Source: an uncultured Pelagibacteraceae bacterium (GTDB taxonomy: Bacteria; Pseudomonadota; Alphaproteobacteria; Pelagibacterales; Pelagibacteraceae). From it: 64,000 nucleotides of DNA. Positions 41,845 to 51,521 of the stretch are shown one piece after another. Position 1 is the stretch's first letter. Every line of letters begins with the position of its first letter. The DNA is taken from the NCBI GenBank assembly GCA_902595635.1, contig CACJQT010000005.1:1-64000 (forward strand). The letters run 5' to 3'. The notes below the pieces were generated by a model, which worked only from the letters and a program-made list of their open reading frames with translations, ran no database searches and had not been told where the DNA came from. Both the position numbers and the translations under genes were made by a program.

Positions 41845-42819
41845 TTAATTAATGTAACCCAATGCTTTGAGTTGAGCTGTCATTTCAGCAAGCATTTCTT
41901 CCATTTGCTTGCCCCACTCATCTGCACCTACAACACTCGTCTCATCAAGACCAATTTCTGTTAGGAAATTTTTATAGTAGTTGTGGCTCATAGCTTTCAT
42001 CATTCCAGCTTCTAGTTGTTTAACTCTGTCTGCTGGAGCACCTTTTTTAGTTACGAAACCTCTAACAGTAGATAAAGAAACAGGTATACCTAATTCTTTA
42101 GCTGTTGGAGAGTCTCCAATTTTAGCCATTCTATTATTTGCTAATACAACTGAAACACAAAGTTTTCCTTCATTAATTTCAGTTAGGGCCTCACCTAAAT
42201 TTAAAACTCCTACATCAATATCTCCTTTTATTAGATTAGTTTTAATTGGCGCAACACCTTTGTAAGCAACAATAGTTGGATCTTTTAATCCACCTTTTTT
42301 AGTAAATGCAATTGCACTAACATCATCAATTCCACCAGTGTGAGTTGTTCCATATTTTAGTGATTTTGATTTTTGCGTGCTAATAAATTTCTTAGCATCT
42401 TTAATGTCATTATTACAGTTAACAACAAATAGTTGAGGATCATCAGTTCCTCTAGCTAGCGGTTGCATATCACTTATTTTGACTTTTGTTTTACCTAAAG
42501 CCATTGATACAGCGTGACCAGTAGTCCAAGTCAAAGTGTGATTACCATCAGCAGGAAGTGTCATCATATAGTCCATGGATGCAGCTCCACCACCACCTTT
42601 TTTATTAACTAATTGCATGTCTTGTTTTAAAACTCTTCTTGCTCTTAACAACATCATTCTAGTAGTAACATCTGTTCCACCACCAAAACCAGCATGAGTA
42701 ATTGCTTGTATTGGATGACCATCTGCTTTTGCAGATGTAATCATAAGTGGAAGTGCTACAACGAAAAATTCAGTTACTAAAAATGCAGCAGCTAAAAATA
42801 GTTTAAAGCTTTTTTTCAT
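41845..42819 (-). CDS. tctC: Tripartite tricarboxylate transporter binding protein, TctC family
   Basis: A 324-residue periplasmic binding protein with a signal peptide ending SAKADG. AGFGGGTDVTTRMMLLRA near residue 44 is the TctC/Bug substrate-binding loop, and the second loop is near YGTTHTGGIDDVSAIAF. The ribosome binding site AAGAGGAAAATA is good. A terminator follows. Its divergent neighbour is the PdxA-family gene, 69 bases away, and the two may share a regulator. Confidence 0.93.
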   Translation of the reverse strand: MKKSFKLFLAAAFLVTEFFVVALPLMITSAKADGHPIQAITHAGFGGGTDVTTRMMLLRARRVLKQDMQLVNKKGGGGAASMDYMMTLPADGNHTLTWTTGHAVSMALGKTKVKISDMQPLARGTDDPQLFVVNCNNDIKDAKKFISTQKSKSLKYGTTHTGGIDDVSAIAFTKKGGLKDPTIVAYKGVAPIKTNLIKGDIDVGVLNLGEALTEINEGKLCVSVVLANNRMAKIGDSPTAKELGIPVSLSTVRGFVTKKGAPADRVKQLEAGMMKAMSHNYYKNFLTEIGLDETSVVGADEWGKQMEEMLAEMTAQLKALGYIN

Positions 42820-42864
42820 TATTTTCCTCTTAAGTTAATTTATATTTAAATATTTAATCATAAT

Positions 42865-42877
42865 CTGTTAGAAACAG
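42865..42877. promoter_or_regulatory. Inverted repeat between tctC and the PdxA-family gene
   Basis: CTGTT-AGA-AACAG is a small perfect inverted repeat in the 69-base divergent control region. It could be an operator that coordinates the transporter and the enzyme genes. The arms are only five bases, so chance is quite possible. Confidence 0.25.
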
Positions 42878-42888
42878 TAAGAAAAAAG

Positions 42889-43881
42889 ATGACAAATAAG
42901 AAAAAAAATATTGCTTTATTACTAGGAGATCCATCAGGTATTGGACCAGAACTTATATCAAAACTTTTGACCCAAAACGAACTATCGAATGCAAATATTA
43001 CTATAATTGGTGAAAAAAATATTTTAAACGCTGGAGATAAAATTTCAGGAAATAATTCAGACCTAGAAATTGTTACTGATTTTGATGAAATAAATTTTGA
43101 TAAAAAAAGTAAGTATTTTTTAGATATCTCTAAGGGCAAAAACAAAAATTATAATTTATCAGAGTGCTCTGCGGAATCTGGAGAAACAGTTTTAAATGCA
43201 TTAAATTTAGCACTAGAACTTGCGAAAGAAAAAAAAATTGATGCTATTAATTTTGGTCCTTTTAATAAGACAAGCTTAAAACTAGGTGGATGTAAATTTG
43301 ATGACGAATTACATCATATGGCTGATAAATTAAATGTAAAAAGTTTTTTTTGTGAATTTAATGTAGTAGATAATTTTTGGACTGCACGAGTGACATCTCA
43401 TATACCTATCAAAGAAGTTCCAGAACATATTAAGAAAGATAAAATAATGAAGCCAATAAAATTGATTAATGAAGCAATGAAATTAAACGGTATAGAAAAT
43501 CCAAGAGTTGCAGTTCAAGCTCTTAACCCTCATGCAGAGTTTGGTAATGAAGAAAAAGATGAGATAATACCAGCAATAGAGGAAGCAAAAAAACTTGGTA
43601 TTAATGCTGATGGTCCTTTGCCATGTGATACTTCTTTCATTACAGCATTTAAAAATAAAAATCATGATTGTATTGTTGGAATGTATCATGATGCTCTTCA
43701 ATCTGGACTAAAGGCTTTTGGATTTGATAGAGGAGTAACAGTTCAAGGTGGTCTTCCAATTCCAATAACAACACCTGCGCATGGAACTGCGTTTGATATT
43801 GCCGGAAAAAATCAGGCAAATTTGGAGCCAACATTGCAATCGTTTAAAATTGCATTAAGAATGGCTCAAAATTTAAATTAA
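42889..43881 (+). CDS. PdxA-family 4-phospho-hydroxyacid dehydrogenase (PdxA2-like)
   Basis: A 330-residue enzyme of the PdxA family. LLGDPSGIGPELISKLL starts it, and the metal-binding histidines are in TARVTSHIPIKEVP, the QALNPHAEFGNEE step and GMYHDALQSGLKAFGFDRGVTVQGGLP. True PdxA works in vitamin B6 synthesis on 4-phosphohydroxythreonine; the PdxA2 relatives oxidise 4-phospho-D-threonate or 4-phospho-D-erythronate. The adjacent sugar-acid dehydratase and divergent TctC transporter favour a catabolic PdxA2-type role. It is directly followed (no gap) by the dehydratase gene. Confidence 0.83.
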   Translation: MTNKKKNIALLLGDPSGIGPELISKLLTQNELSNANITIIGEKNILNAGDKISGNNSDLEIVTDFDEINFDKKSKYFLDISKGKNKNYNLSECSAESGETVLNALNLALELAKEKKIDAINFGPFNKTSLKLGGCKFDDELHHMADKLNVKSFFCEFNVVDNFWTARVTSHIPIKEVPEHIKKDKIMKPIKLINEAMKLNGIENPRVAVQALNPHAEFGNEEKDEIIPAIEEAKKLGINADGPLPCDTSFITAFKNKNHDCIVGMYHDALQSGLKAFGFDRGVTVQGGLPIPITTPAHGTAFDIAGKNQANLEPTLQSFKIALRMAQNLN

Positions 43882-45057
43882 ATGTCTAAAATTAAAGATA
43901 TAAGAACAAAAGTATATCAATGGAATGGTAAAACAGTTCCTCCACAAAATAATTTTTGCACAAATGCATCAGATTTACTTTATGAAAAATCAGATGCCAT
44001 GGGTTCTTTCAGATTTCATGAATGGTTAATTTGTGAAATTGAAACTGATGATGGTCATATTGGAATTGGTAATGCAGCTCTTGCACCTCAGTTAGTAAAA
44101 AAAACTATTGATGAGTATCTTAGACCATTAGTTATAGGAGAAGATCCTTTTGATTACGCTTACATCTGGGAAAAAATGTATAGAAGAACTCATGCATGGG
44201 GAAGAAGAGGTTTAGGTATGGTTGCAATATCTGCAATTGATATTGCTATTTGGGATATATTAGGAAAATTAACTAACAAACCCGTATTTAAATTGTTAGG
44301 GGGTAGAACAAAAGAAAAGATACCTGTTTATGCATCAAAACTTTATAGCCAACCAATCAAAGATTTACAAAATGAAGCTGAAAAATATAAAAAACAAGGT
44401 TTTAAAATGTTTAAAATGAGATTTGGTTGGGGGCCAAAAGATGGTCCTGAAGGTATGAGAAAAAACATTGAACTTGTAGAAGCTGTAAGAGAAGTAATCG
44501 GGGATGATACTGACTTAATGTTAGAATGTTATATGGGTTGGAACCTAGATTATTCTAAAAGAATGATACCTAAATTGGTAAAATTTAATCCAAGATGGTT
44601 AGAAGAACCAGTTATTGCTGATGATATTCATGGGTATGCGGAACTGAATAATATGAACGCTATACCAATTTCTGGGGGAGAACATGAATTTAATCTATTT
44701 GGTTTTAAACAATTGTTAGACCTCAAAGCAGTTAGCTACATTCAATATGATAATAATAGAGTTGGTGGATTTACAATCGCTCAGAAAATAAATGCTCTTG
44801 CAGAGGCTTATCAAGTTCCAGTAATTCCACATGCAGGTCAAATGCATAACTATCATTTAACAATGTCGAATTTTAATTGTCCTATCTCAGAGTTTTTTCC
44901 AGTTCATGATGTAGAAATTGGTAACGAACTATTTTATTATATTTTTGAAGGTGATCCTGCTCCAATAGATGGAATGATCGATCTAGATGATAATGTTCCA
45001 GGTCTTGGGCTTAAGATTACAGATAAATATAAATCAGAATTTAAAATTATTGAGTAA
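43882..45057 (+). CDS. Enolase-superfamily sugar-acid dehydratase (L-rhamnonate dehydratase-like)
   Basis: A 391-residue mandelate-racemase-family enzyme. The capping domain is N-terminal; the barrel has [21 protein letters not shown], metal ligands in [17 protein letters not shown] and ISGGEHEF, and the catalytic histidine in [17 protein letters not shown]. This pattern, with the RFGWGPKDG loop and the HAGQ histidine, is that of the rhamnonate-dehydratase subgroup. It dehydrates an aldonate to a 2-keto-3-deoxy acid. The exact sugar acid cannot be read. It is coupled to the PdxA-family gene and converges on the ribokinase-like gene with no gap. Confidence 0.87.
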   Translation: MSKIKDIRTKVYQWNGKTVPPQNNFCTNASDLLYEKSDAMGSFRFHEWLICEIETDDGHIGIGNAALAPQLVKKTIDEYLRPLVIGEDPFDYAYIWEKMYRRTHAWGRRGLGMVAISAIDIAIWDILGKLTNKPVFKLLGGRTKEKIPVYASKLYSQPIKDLQNEAEKYKKQGFKMFKMRFGWGPKDGPEGMRKNIELVEAVREVIGDDTDLMLECYMGWNLDYSKRMIPKLVKFNPRWLEEPVIADDIHGYAELNNMNAIPISGGEHEFNLFGFKQLLDLKAVSYIQYDNNRVGGFTIAQKINALAEAYQVPVIPHAGQMHNYHLTMSNFNCPISEFFPVHDVEIGNELFYYIFEGDPAPIDGMIDLDDNVPGLGLKITDKYKSEFKIIE

Positions 45058-45972
45058 TTAATAATTTTCTACTTCATTGATGCTTGGCATTGAATTTGCA
45101 GCCCCTTCTTTAGTTGTAGAAATGCCAGCAACTTTGTTAGAAAATTTTAATGCATCAACAATTTTTAACGATTTAGCTAATGCCACACTAAAAGCTCCAT
45201 TAAATGCATCTCCTGCTCCAGTAGTATCTTTTACATCGTCTTTTAATTTATGAGCATCTACAAAATGGCTTTCGGTTCCATTTGAAAAATAAACTCCTTT
45301 AGAACCTAGAGTTATTAGAATATTTTTTACTCCTTTTTTTAAAAATTCTTTAGCTGCATTTTCTATTTCAGATTTTGTTTCTATTTTTTTTTCTAAATAA
45401 AAACTAGCCTCAGTTTCATTTGGTGTAAAATAGTCTATGTTTTTAAAGTCATTCTCAGATATTTTTGAAGCCGGAGCTGGATTTAAAATTGTAATTGATC
45501 CAGTATCTTTGGCTTTTTGTAAAGCATAGCTTGTAACATCATATGGAGTTTCTAATTGTGTTAAAAATATATCTGAGTTTTCAATTGCTTTTAAATTATT
45601 ATCTATATCAGAACTATTTAAAGTGCCAGCAGCGCCTGGTATGATGTTTATTGCATTATCACCTGTATTAGTATTAATCATAATACCAGCAACACCAGTT
45701 GAGTGATTTTTGTCTTTAATAATATAATCAGTATTTACTCCAGAGGATTTATATAAATTTAGTGCCATTTCAGCATTATTATCATCACCTATTTTTGTAA
45801 TAAAACTTATGTTTCCGCCAAGTCTTGCTGCAGCAATGGCTTGGTTAGATCCTTTTCCACCAGGTCCTATTAAGTGTTTTGTTCCTAAAATAGTTTGCCC
45901 CACTTCAGGAATTTTTTCACCAATAAAACATAAGTCTGCAACAAATACTCCAAATACACATATAGATTTCAT
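45058..45972 (-). CDS. rbsK: Ribokinase-like PfkB-family sugar kinase
   Basis: A 304-residue PfkB kinase. The sugar-binding motif GPGGKGSNQAIAAARLGG (about residue 36) is the classic ribokinase form, and the ATP and catalytic-base motif is DTTGAGDAFNGAF (about residue 248). It is last in the operon after a RbsABC-type importer and a FucU-type mutarotase, the order expected for a ribose-like sugar. Because IolD is encoded upstream in the same run, it could instead serve as a 5-dehydro-2-deoxygluconokinase substitute, but GGKGSNQA argues for ribokinase. Confidence 0.85.
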   Translation of the reverse strand: MKSICVFGVFVADLCFIGEKIPEVGQTILGTKHLIGPGGKGSNQAIAAARLGGNISFITKIGDDNNAEMALNLYKSSGVNTDYIIKDKNHSTGVAGIMINTNTGDNAINIIPGAAGTLNSSDIDNNLKAIENSDIFLTQLETPYDVTSYALQKAKDTGSITILNPAPASKISENDFKNIDYFTPNETEASFYLEKKIETKSEIENAAKEFLKKGVKNILITLGSKGVYFSNGTESHFVDAHKLKDDVKDTTGAGDAFNGAFSVALAKSLKIVDALKFSNKVAGISTTKEGAANSMPSINEVENY

Positions 45973-45976
45973 TTAA

Positions 45977-46438
45977 TTAAGACCAGACTTTACCGTCAGG
46001 AAGAATAACTCCTTTAGTAATAATAAAACATCCAAAAGGTCGAGCATCTGTAGTGGTTACAATACAATATGCTTTTTTTGCTTCTTCATAAAAATTTTGT
46101 CTTGAAATTGATCCAACTTTCCATTGGGGACCAGAATTATTTTTTACTGCTTCAATAAATTCTTTATGAGTCTCAGTAAGTTCTTCTGGTTTATCATCTA
46201 CTTCCATTCTAAGTGCAGGTGAGCCCCCTTGTGATACGGTAAAACTATCTAATGGAAAAACAGATAAAATTGCATTTGCTGCACTTTTAATATCTACCCC
46301 ATCTAATCGTATTACATTCTTGTTCATAGAGTTTGCAGGAAAATTAGCATCAGCAAGAATAATTTTCTCGCCATGACCCATAGATCTTAAATGAAAAAGT
46401 AAATCAGGGCTTAAAACTGGGTTAATATTTATTAACAT
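45977..46438 (-). CDS. FucU/RbsD-family sugar mutarotase
   Basis: A 153-residue protein. MGHGEKIILADANFPANSMN with H22 and D30, and the ending DARPFGCFIITKGVI, follow L-fucose mutarotase FucU more closely than ribose pyranase RbsD. These proteins interconvert anomers or ring forms of an imported sugar before phosphorylation or oxidation. It is four bases from the kinase gene and follows the binding-protein gene across a strong terminator. Confidence 0.87.
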   Translation of the reverse strand: MLININPVLSPDLLFHLRSMGHGEKIILADANFPANSMNKNVIRLDGVDIKSAANAILSVFPLDSFTVSQGGSPALRMEVDDKPEELTETHKEFIEAVKNNSGPQWKVGSISRQNFYEEAKKAYCIVTTTDARPFGCFIITKGVILPDGKVWS

Positions 46439-46456
46439 TAAAAGATTATATTACAT

Positions 46457-46492
46457 AAAAAAAAAGGGTGGAATAAAATTCCACCCTTTTTT
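46457..46492 (-). terminator. Intercistronic terminator after the RbsB-like gene
   Basis: On the minus strand AAAAAAGGGTGGAA, loop TTTTA, TTCCACCCTTTTTT form a 14-bp stem and the T run extends to nine. It separates the binding-protein gene from the FucU-type gene. Confidence 0.9.
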
Positions 46493-46511
46493 AAATGTTA
46501 TAGACTAATGA

Positions 46512-47444
46512 TTATTTAAAATCGTTAGCGTTTTCTTTTGTCACTAGTTGTGTTCCAGTATCAATGTTTGGATCAATACTTCCACCATTAGCTAGCTCAA
46601 GTGCATATTTAACACCGTAAGCACCCATGTTATATGAGAACTGAGCAATAGTTGCAGTCATTTCACCTTTTAAGATACTTGTAGCAGCATCTGGAGTTGC
46701 ATCAAAACCAACAACGACAACATCATTCATATCTGCATCTTTAAGAGCTTGCATAGCACCTAAGCCCATATTGTCATTTGAAGCAAATATTGCTTTGATG
46801 TTAGGATTTTTCAAAATAATAGACTCAGTAACTGATCTACCTTTCGCAGTATCCCACTCAGCTGTTTGAGTAGCAACTATATTTAAACCACAATTTTTAA
46901 ATCCTTTAATTGCACCATCTCTTCTTAGTAAAGCTGTTGATTGAGACTCTATTCCAGTCAAAATTGCAACATCTGAACCTTTTGGAGTTTTGTCACAAAT
47001 GAATTTAGCAGCTAATTCTGCTCCATTCATATTGTTAGTTCCAATAAAAGTAACACCTTCATTGATCCCTTTTGTATCTACGAATACAACTGGAACACCA
47101 CTTTTGATAGCATCATCTACAATTGGAGCAAATGCATTTGGATCTCCTGGTGCAAGAGCTAAAGCATCAACACCTTTAGCAAGTTGGTCTTCCACTTGGT
47201 TAATTTGTGCTTGAACATCACCTTCTTGAGGTGGCGCAACCAAGATTAACTTGACACCTAATTTTTTAGCTTCTTCTTCAGCACCTTTAGTAACAGAAGC
47301 CCAGAAAGGATTTCCAGACCCAGGACCTTTAATACTGAATAAGATTTTTTTACCATGACCATCAGCAAAAGAAGCTGAAATCATGCTTATCGATAAAAAA
47401 ATTGCTGATACTAAAACAACAATTTTTCTTGATAGTTCTCTCAT
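46512..47444 (-). CDS. Sugar ABC transporter binding protein, RbsB family
   Basis: A 310-residue periplasmic binding protein (peripla_BP_4) with a signal peptide (VVLVSAIFLSISMISASFA). KGPGSGNPFWASVTKGAEEEAKKLG is the RbsB-type first strand-helix unit; AIFASNDNMGLGAMQALKDA and VVVGFDATPDAATSILKGEMTATIAQ are the later ligand-site units. The ligand is a monosaccharide or polyol. It is encoded after its ATPase and permease, so the binding protein is third in the order. Confidence 0.93.
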   Translation of the reverse strand: MRELSRKIVVLVSAIFLSISMISASFADGHGKKILFSIKGPGSGNPFWASVTKGAEEEAKKLGVKLILVAPPQEGDVQAQINQVEDQLAKGVDALALAPGDPNAFAPIVDDAIKSGVPVVFVDTKGINEGVTFIGTNNMNGAELAAKFICDKTPKGSDVAILTGIESQSTALLRRDGAIKGFKNCGLNIVATQTAEWDTAKGRSVTESIILKNPNIKAIFASNDNMGLGAMQALKDADMNDVVVVGFDATPDAATSILKGEMTATIAQFSYNMGAYGVKYALELANGGSIDPNIDTGTQLVTKENANDFK

Positions 47445-47551
47445 AAATTTCCCCTTTAATAATTATTAAAGCTTAATTTAATAAAATTTTTAAAAAAAAT
47501 TCAACTGTTTACAGGGTCTCTTATGATAGCATCTATTCAACTTTGACGTGT

Positions 47552-48565
47552 TTATTTTCTTGTGCCAAAATCTCTTCTTAAAACATCCACGTAAACTGCT
47601 AATACAATGATCGAGCCAATTAATACCTGTTGCCAGAAAGAGCTTACATCCATCAAATTAAGTCCATTTCTTAAAATTCCCATAATCATTACTCCGGCAA
47701 ATACTCCAAGAACAGTTCCTCTACCACCAAAGAAACTAGCTCCACCAATTATACATGCTGCGATAGCATCCAATTCAGATTGTAATCCTGCATTAGGATA
47801 ACCAGAGTCTGTTCTTCCTGCTAAAATTAATGCTCCAATACCTGATAAAAAACCACAAAGTGAATAAACAATTATTAAAATTTTATTAACATTAATTCCT
47901 GAGGCTCTTGCTGCGCTTGGGTTGCCACCAATTGCATAAATCCACTTTCCTGTTCGACTGTGATTCAAGAAAACCCAAAAAACAAAATATACAAAAGCTA
48001 TTAAAACTAAGCTTACAGGTAGATATTGAGATTTCTCTAATCCTAACCAAGTAAGATCAATTCTACCATGACCTAAGTACCTAACTTCATCGGTAAATCC
48101 ACTTATGGGTGTTCCGCCTGATATTAAGTTTCCTGTTCCTCTAAAAATATAAAGAGTTCCTAAAGTCATTATAAAAGGATGAGGCATTCTTAAAAGTGTT
48201 ATCCCCAAACCATTTATCAACCCGCATAAAAATCCAGCAAACAAAGGTACTAGAACAACTATAAACCAAGGTGCTCCAGCTTTAGCTACTATTGCTAAAA
48301 TCATCAATGAAAGCATCATTATTGAGCCAACTGATAGATCTATACCCGCAGTCACAATAACCATAAAAACACCTAAAGCTAACATTGATTGCCAAGATAT
48401 TTGTTTGAATACGTTTGTTACATTTCTCCAAGACAAGAAGACATCTGGTTGCAAAATATGCATTACCAAGATCATGATAACTAATAAAAGTAAAATCCCA
48501 TATTTTTCAAAATATGGAATAAGTTTTACGTATAAGCTATCTTGTTTTTTTTCCTTATCGTCCAT
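47552..48565 (-). CDS. Sugar ABC transporter permease, RbsC family
   Basis: A 337-residue inner-membrane permease with about nine helices. VTAGIDLSVGSIMMLSLMI near residue 85 and GGNPSAARASGINVNKILIIVYSLCGFLSG near residue 215 are RbsC signatures, with ELDAIAACIIGGASFFGGRGT near the end. I start it at ATG 48565, two bases after the ATPase stop; the track start lies inside the ATPase gene. It pairs with the ATPase upstream and the binding protein downstream. Confidence 0.92.
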   Translation of the reverse strand: MDDKEKKQDSLYVKLIPYFEKYGILLLLVIMILVMHILQPDVFLSWRNVTNVFKQISWQSMLALGVFMVIVTAGIDLSVGSIMMLSLMILAIVAKAGAPWFIVVLVPLFAGFLCGLINGLGITLLRMPHPFIMTLGTLYIFRGTGNLISGGTPISGFTDEVRYLGHGRIDLTWLGLEKSQYLPVSLVLIAFVYFVFWVFLNHSRTGKWIYAIGGNPSAARASGINVNKILIIVYSLCGFLSGIGALILAGRTDSGYPNAGLQSELDAIAACIIGGASFFGGRGTVLGVFAGVMIMGILRNGLNLMDVSSFWQQVLIGSIIVLAVYVDVLRRDFGTRK

Positions 48566-48566
48566 T

Positions 48567-49316
48567 TTATTTTTTTCCCATAATCCAACCAATGACTTCA
48601 TCTCTTGAAGTTTTATCTAATTGAGACTCAGCAAAGTTTGTTCCTTGAAAAAGTGCCATTACTCTGTCGCAAACAGTAAAAATATCATCCATTCTATGAC
48701 TTATTACTATAACACCTACGCCAGTACTTTTTAATTTGTTAATTAAGTCTAATACTTTTCCAACTTCTTTTATTGCTAAAGCAGCAGTTGGTTCATCCAT
48801 TATAACAACTTTGGCATTAAATGCTGTTGACCTAGCTATTGCAACCGCTTGTCTTTGTCCTCCAGATAATTCCTCTACTTTCTGATCAGCACTTTTAACA
48901 TTTATTTTTAGTTTCTCTAAGTGTGCGCTTGTCATTTCTTGAATTTTTTTAAAATCTAGAAATTTTAAGAAGCCAATATTTTTTGTTGGCTCTCTTCCTA
49001 AGAATATATTTTCTCCAATAGGTAAATTACCTGCCAATGCAAGATCTTGATAAACCATTTCCAAACCTAAATTTTGAGAGTCTTTTGGACTATCTAATAC
49101 GTGTTCTTTACCCTCAAAAAATAAAGCACCTGCACTTGGTTTGTACAAACCAGATAAAACTTTCATTAGTGTAGATTTGCCTGCACCATTATCTCCCACT
49201 ACACCCAAACATTCACCTTCGTGCACTTTTAAATTTACATTTTCTAAAGCAGTTATTGTTCCAAAATACTTTGTGATACCTTTAGCCTCTAAGAGCAATT
49301 TATTTGTTGAAGTCAT
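48567..49316 (-). CDS. Sugar ABC transporter ATPase, single-domain RbsA/FrcA type
   Basis: A 249-residue ATPase with Walker [10 protein letters not shown] (about residue 41), signature LSGGQRQA, Walker B VVIMDEPTAAL and the H-loop ISHRMDD. Only one nucleotide-binding domain is present, as in FrcA, unlike the duplicated RbsA, so it must act as a homodimer. It follows the hydroxyacid dehydrogenase gene by 22 bases in the run that begins with iolD. Confidence 0.93.
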   Translation of the reverse strand: MTSTNKLLLEAKGITKYFGTITALENVNLKVHEGECLGVVGDNGAGKSTLMKVLSGLYKPSAGALFFEGKEHVLDSPKDSQNLGLEMVYQDLALAGNLPIGENIFLGREPTKNIGFLKFLDFKKIQEMTSAHLEKLKINVKSADQKVEELSGGQRQAVAIARSTAFNAKVVIMDEPTAALAIKEVGKVLDLINKLKSTGVGVIVISHRMDDIFTVCDRVMALFQGTNFAESQLDKTSRDEVIGWIMGKK

Positions 49317-49338
49317 TTAATTTAAATTAAAAAAAAAA

Positions 49339-50358
49339 TTAATTAATTGCAACAGGTTTTGACCTTAAAAGATGAACAGTTTTTCTTAGAGCTCTTTTAC
49401 AAAATCTTGGATTAAGATTTTTTGAAATTAATTTCATATCTTCAAAAACAATATTACCCATTTCCTTGAATGACTCGTCTAAAGCACCCGCTCTATGTGC
49501 AGAAAATAAAACATTTTTTAATTTTCTTATAGGGTCATTTTTTTTAACTGGTTCTTCCGGAAAAACATCAAGCGCTGCATAAATATCACCTTTTTTAAGC
49601 CTATTTTTTAAATCTTTAAAATTAACAACTGCAGCTCTACTCATTAGTATAAAAAGTGAGTTTGATTTCATAAGATTGAGTAATTTTTTATTAATCAGTC
49701 CTTTGTTTTTTGTAGTAATTGCAGCAAGCACATAAATAACTTCACATTCTTTAAACATTTTTTTTAAAGTAATTGGTTTAAATCCTTGATTAATAATTTT
49801 TTTGTTTGGTATCCAAGGATCATAGATATTTATTTTGCTCGAAAATGGTTTCAATAATGGAACCAAAGCTTTCCCTAGGTCTCCAAATCCCAATAATCCA
49901 ATTTTTTTGTCTGATAACAATGAAGACTTAAGATTTCCATCTAATCCGTACTTTTCCTTTTTATTAATGAAATCCTGATTTGCTCCATGAATATTTCTAA
50001 GAAGAGAGAGTGTAAATCCAAGCGCAATTTCTGCGACTGGTTTCGAGAAAACGGGTGAAGTTGCAATAACATGAATACCTTTATCAAAGCAATAATTATA
50101 ATCCATATTATCTAGAAAGTTACTTTCGACGTTTATTACTGCTTTCAACTTTTTTGCTTTCATTAACAAAAATTTAGGAAGATCAGGCTGTCCAATTATA
50201 AATTTCGCTTTATGAATATTATTAATATAAAATTTTTGTTTATTTGTTTTTGGTGCGAAAATAAGCTTAAATTTATTTTTTAACTCATTTAATTTTGGTT
50301 TTGAAAAAATAAGCTGCATAGTTCTTGGATACGGATCAACAATTGCAATATCTTTCAT
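49339..50358 (-). CDS. D-isomer 2-hydroxyacid dehydrogenase
   Basis: A 339-residue NAD(P)-dependent dehydrogenase. The cofactor motif GLLGFGDLGKAL (about residue 152) and the catalytic arginine (MSRAAVVN), glutamate (FPEEPV) and histidine (SAHRAG) are present. The N- and C-terminal parts make up the catalytic domain. The substrate is unknown. It lies three bases from the Gfo/Idh gene downstream of iolD, so it may process an inositol-derived hydroxyacid. Confidence 0.85.
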   Translation of the reverse strand: MKDIAIVDPYPRTMQLIFSKPKLNELKNKFKLIFAPKTNKQKFYINNIHKAKFIIGQPDLPKFLLMKAKKLKAVINVESNFLDNMDYNYCFDKGIHVIATSPVFSKPVAEIALGFTLSLLRNIHGANQDFINKKEKYGLDGNLKSSLLSDKKIGLLGFGDLGKALVPLLKPFSSKINIYDPWIPNKKIINQGFKPITLKKMFKECEVIYVLAAITTKNKGLINKKLLNLMKSNSLFILMSRAAVVNFKDLKNRLKKGDIYAALDVFPEEPVKKNDPIRKLKNVLFSAHRAGALDESFKEMGNIVFEDMKLISKNLNPRFCKRALRKTVHLLRSKPVAIN

Positions 50359-50361
50359 AAT

Positions 50362-51516
50362 CTATAAGAGAATTTTTTTTACTTCTTCTTCTGTAAATCT
50401 TTTTGGCTTTTCACACTTAGTTTTTATTTTTTGAGGTACTCCAGTTGTTGCAGCTTTCATAGTAGACTCAATTATATCTAAAACATGAAGAGATAGCTCT
50501 CCAGAACATCGATGTTTTTTCTTTTTTTCGATTGAAAATAACATCTCAGACATTCCAACACTTCTATAGTTTGCATTTGTTGGTGACTCATTAGATCTAC
50601 CACTGGCAGATGTAATATTTATTTTTCCTAAATGCATTTTATCAGTTTTATGTTCACCCCAACGACCACCCTCTGTAACAGAAATATAAACAGATCCACC
50701 AAACATATTCGGATCAGGAACGATAATTGATCCTTTAGTTCCATAAAGTTCCATGTGATTTCTTTGATGATTAATAACATCAAAAGATAGAGTAACTTGA
50801 ATAATTGCTTCATTATGAAATTGAATTGTTGCTAAATAAGTAGTTGGTGTTTCAACCTTAAATGTTTTTCCTTTATTTGGACCTGCTCTATAATTTCTTC
50901 TTTTAAACGCCGTTAATGTTCTTCCTTGCACCTGTTTAGCTGGCCCTAAAAGATTAACAAGCGTTGTAAAAAAATAAGGACCCATATCTATTACTGGTCC
51001 TCCCTCTTTTTTATACCAAGACTCTGGTTTTGGATGAAAGTTTTCAACACCAGGAAATGCAAAGATTGCATTTCCAAGTTTGATTTGCCCAATCAAATCA
51101 GAGTCGATTAATTCCTTTGCTTTTTGTCCACCTCCTCCAAGAAAAGTATCTGGCGCATTACCAATGTATAATTTTTTTTGTTTTGCCAAAGCCACCAACT
51201 CTTTTCCTTTTTGAAAGTATGTTGCTAATGGTTTTTCTGAATAAACATGCTTGCCTGCATTTAATACTTTTTTTGATACAGAATAATGTGATTGAGGAAT
51301 TGTTAAATTTAAAATTACCTCAATGTCTTTATCTTTTAATATTTCATTAACAGTCATTGATTTGATGTTGTATAATTTCGCACATTTTTCAGCTGCTTTT
51401 TGATTAATATCCGCACAAGCAACGATTTTGAAATTATTAAAATATTGGTGTCCCCTAAAATATGTTTCTGCGATATGGCCACATCCTATGAGACCAACCT
51501 TAAAAACTTTATTCAT
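50362..51516 (-). CDS. Gfo/Idh/MocA-family oxidoreductase
   Basis: A 384-residue oxidoreductase. The N-terminal Rossmann motif is GLIGCGHIAETYFRGH, the active-site lysine is in YSEKPLAT (about residue 96), and GPVIDMGPYFFTTLVNLLGP holds the aspartate and the helix where a catalytic histidine usually follows; here the position reads YFF. It may oxidise a cyclitol or sugar. It follows iolD by five bases, so an inositol-isomer or sugar-dehydrogenase role is plausible. Confidence 0.83.
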   Translation of the reverse strand: MNKVFKVGLIGCGHIAETYFRGHQYFNNFKIVACADINQKAAEKCAKLYNIKSMTVNEILKDKDIEVILNLTIPQSHYSVSKKVLNAGKHVYSEKPLATYFQKGKELVALAKQKKLYIGNAPDTFLGGGGQKAKELIDSDLIGQIKLGNAIFAFPGVENFHPKPESWYKKEGGPVIDMGPYFFTTLVNLLGPAKQVQGRTLTAFKRRNYRAGPNKGKTFKVETPTTYLATIQFHNEAIIQVTLSFDVINHQRNHMELYGTKGSIIVPDPNMFGGSVYISVTEGGRWGEHKTDKMHLGKINITSASGRSNESPTNANYRSVGMSEMLFSIEKKKKHRCSGELSLHVLDIIESTMKAATTGVPQKIKTKCEKPKRFTEEEVKKILL

Positions 51517-51521
51517 GAATT

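Noticed and set aside
43483-43834. Minus-strand ORFs under the PdxA-family gene
   Set aside because: Low-complexity shadows in other frames of a gene with clear family motifs; the same applies to the other short antisense ORFs of the track.
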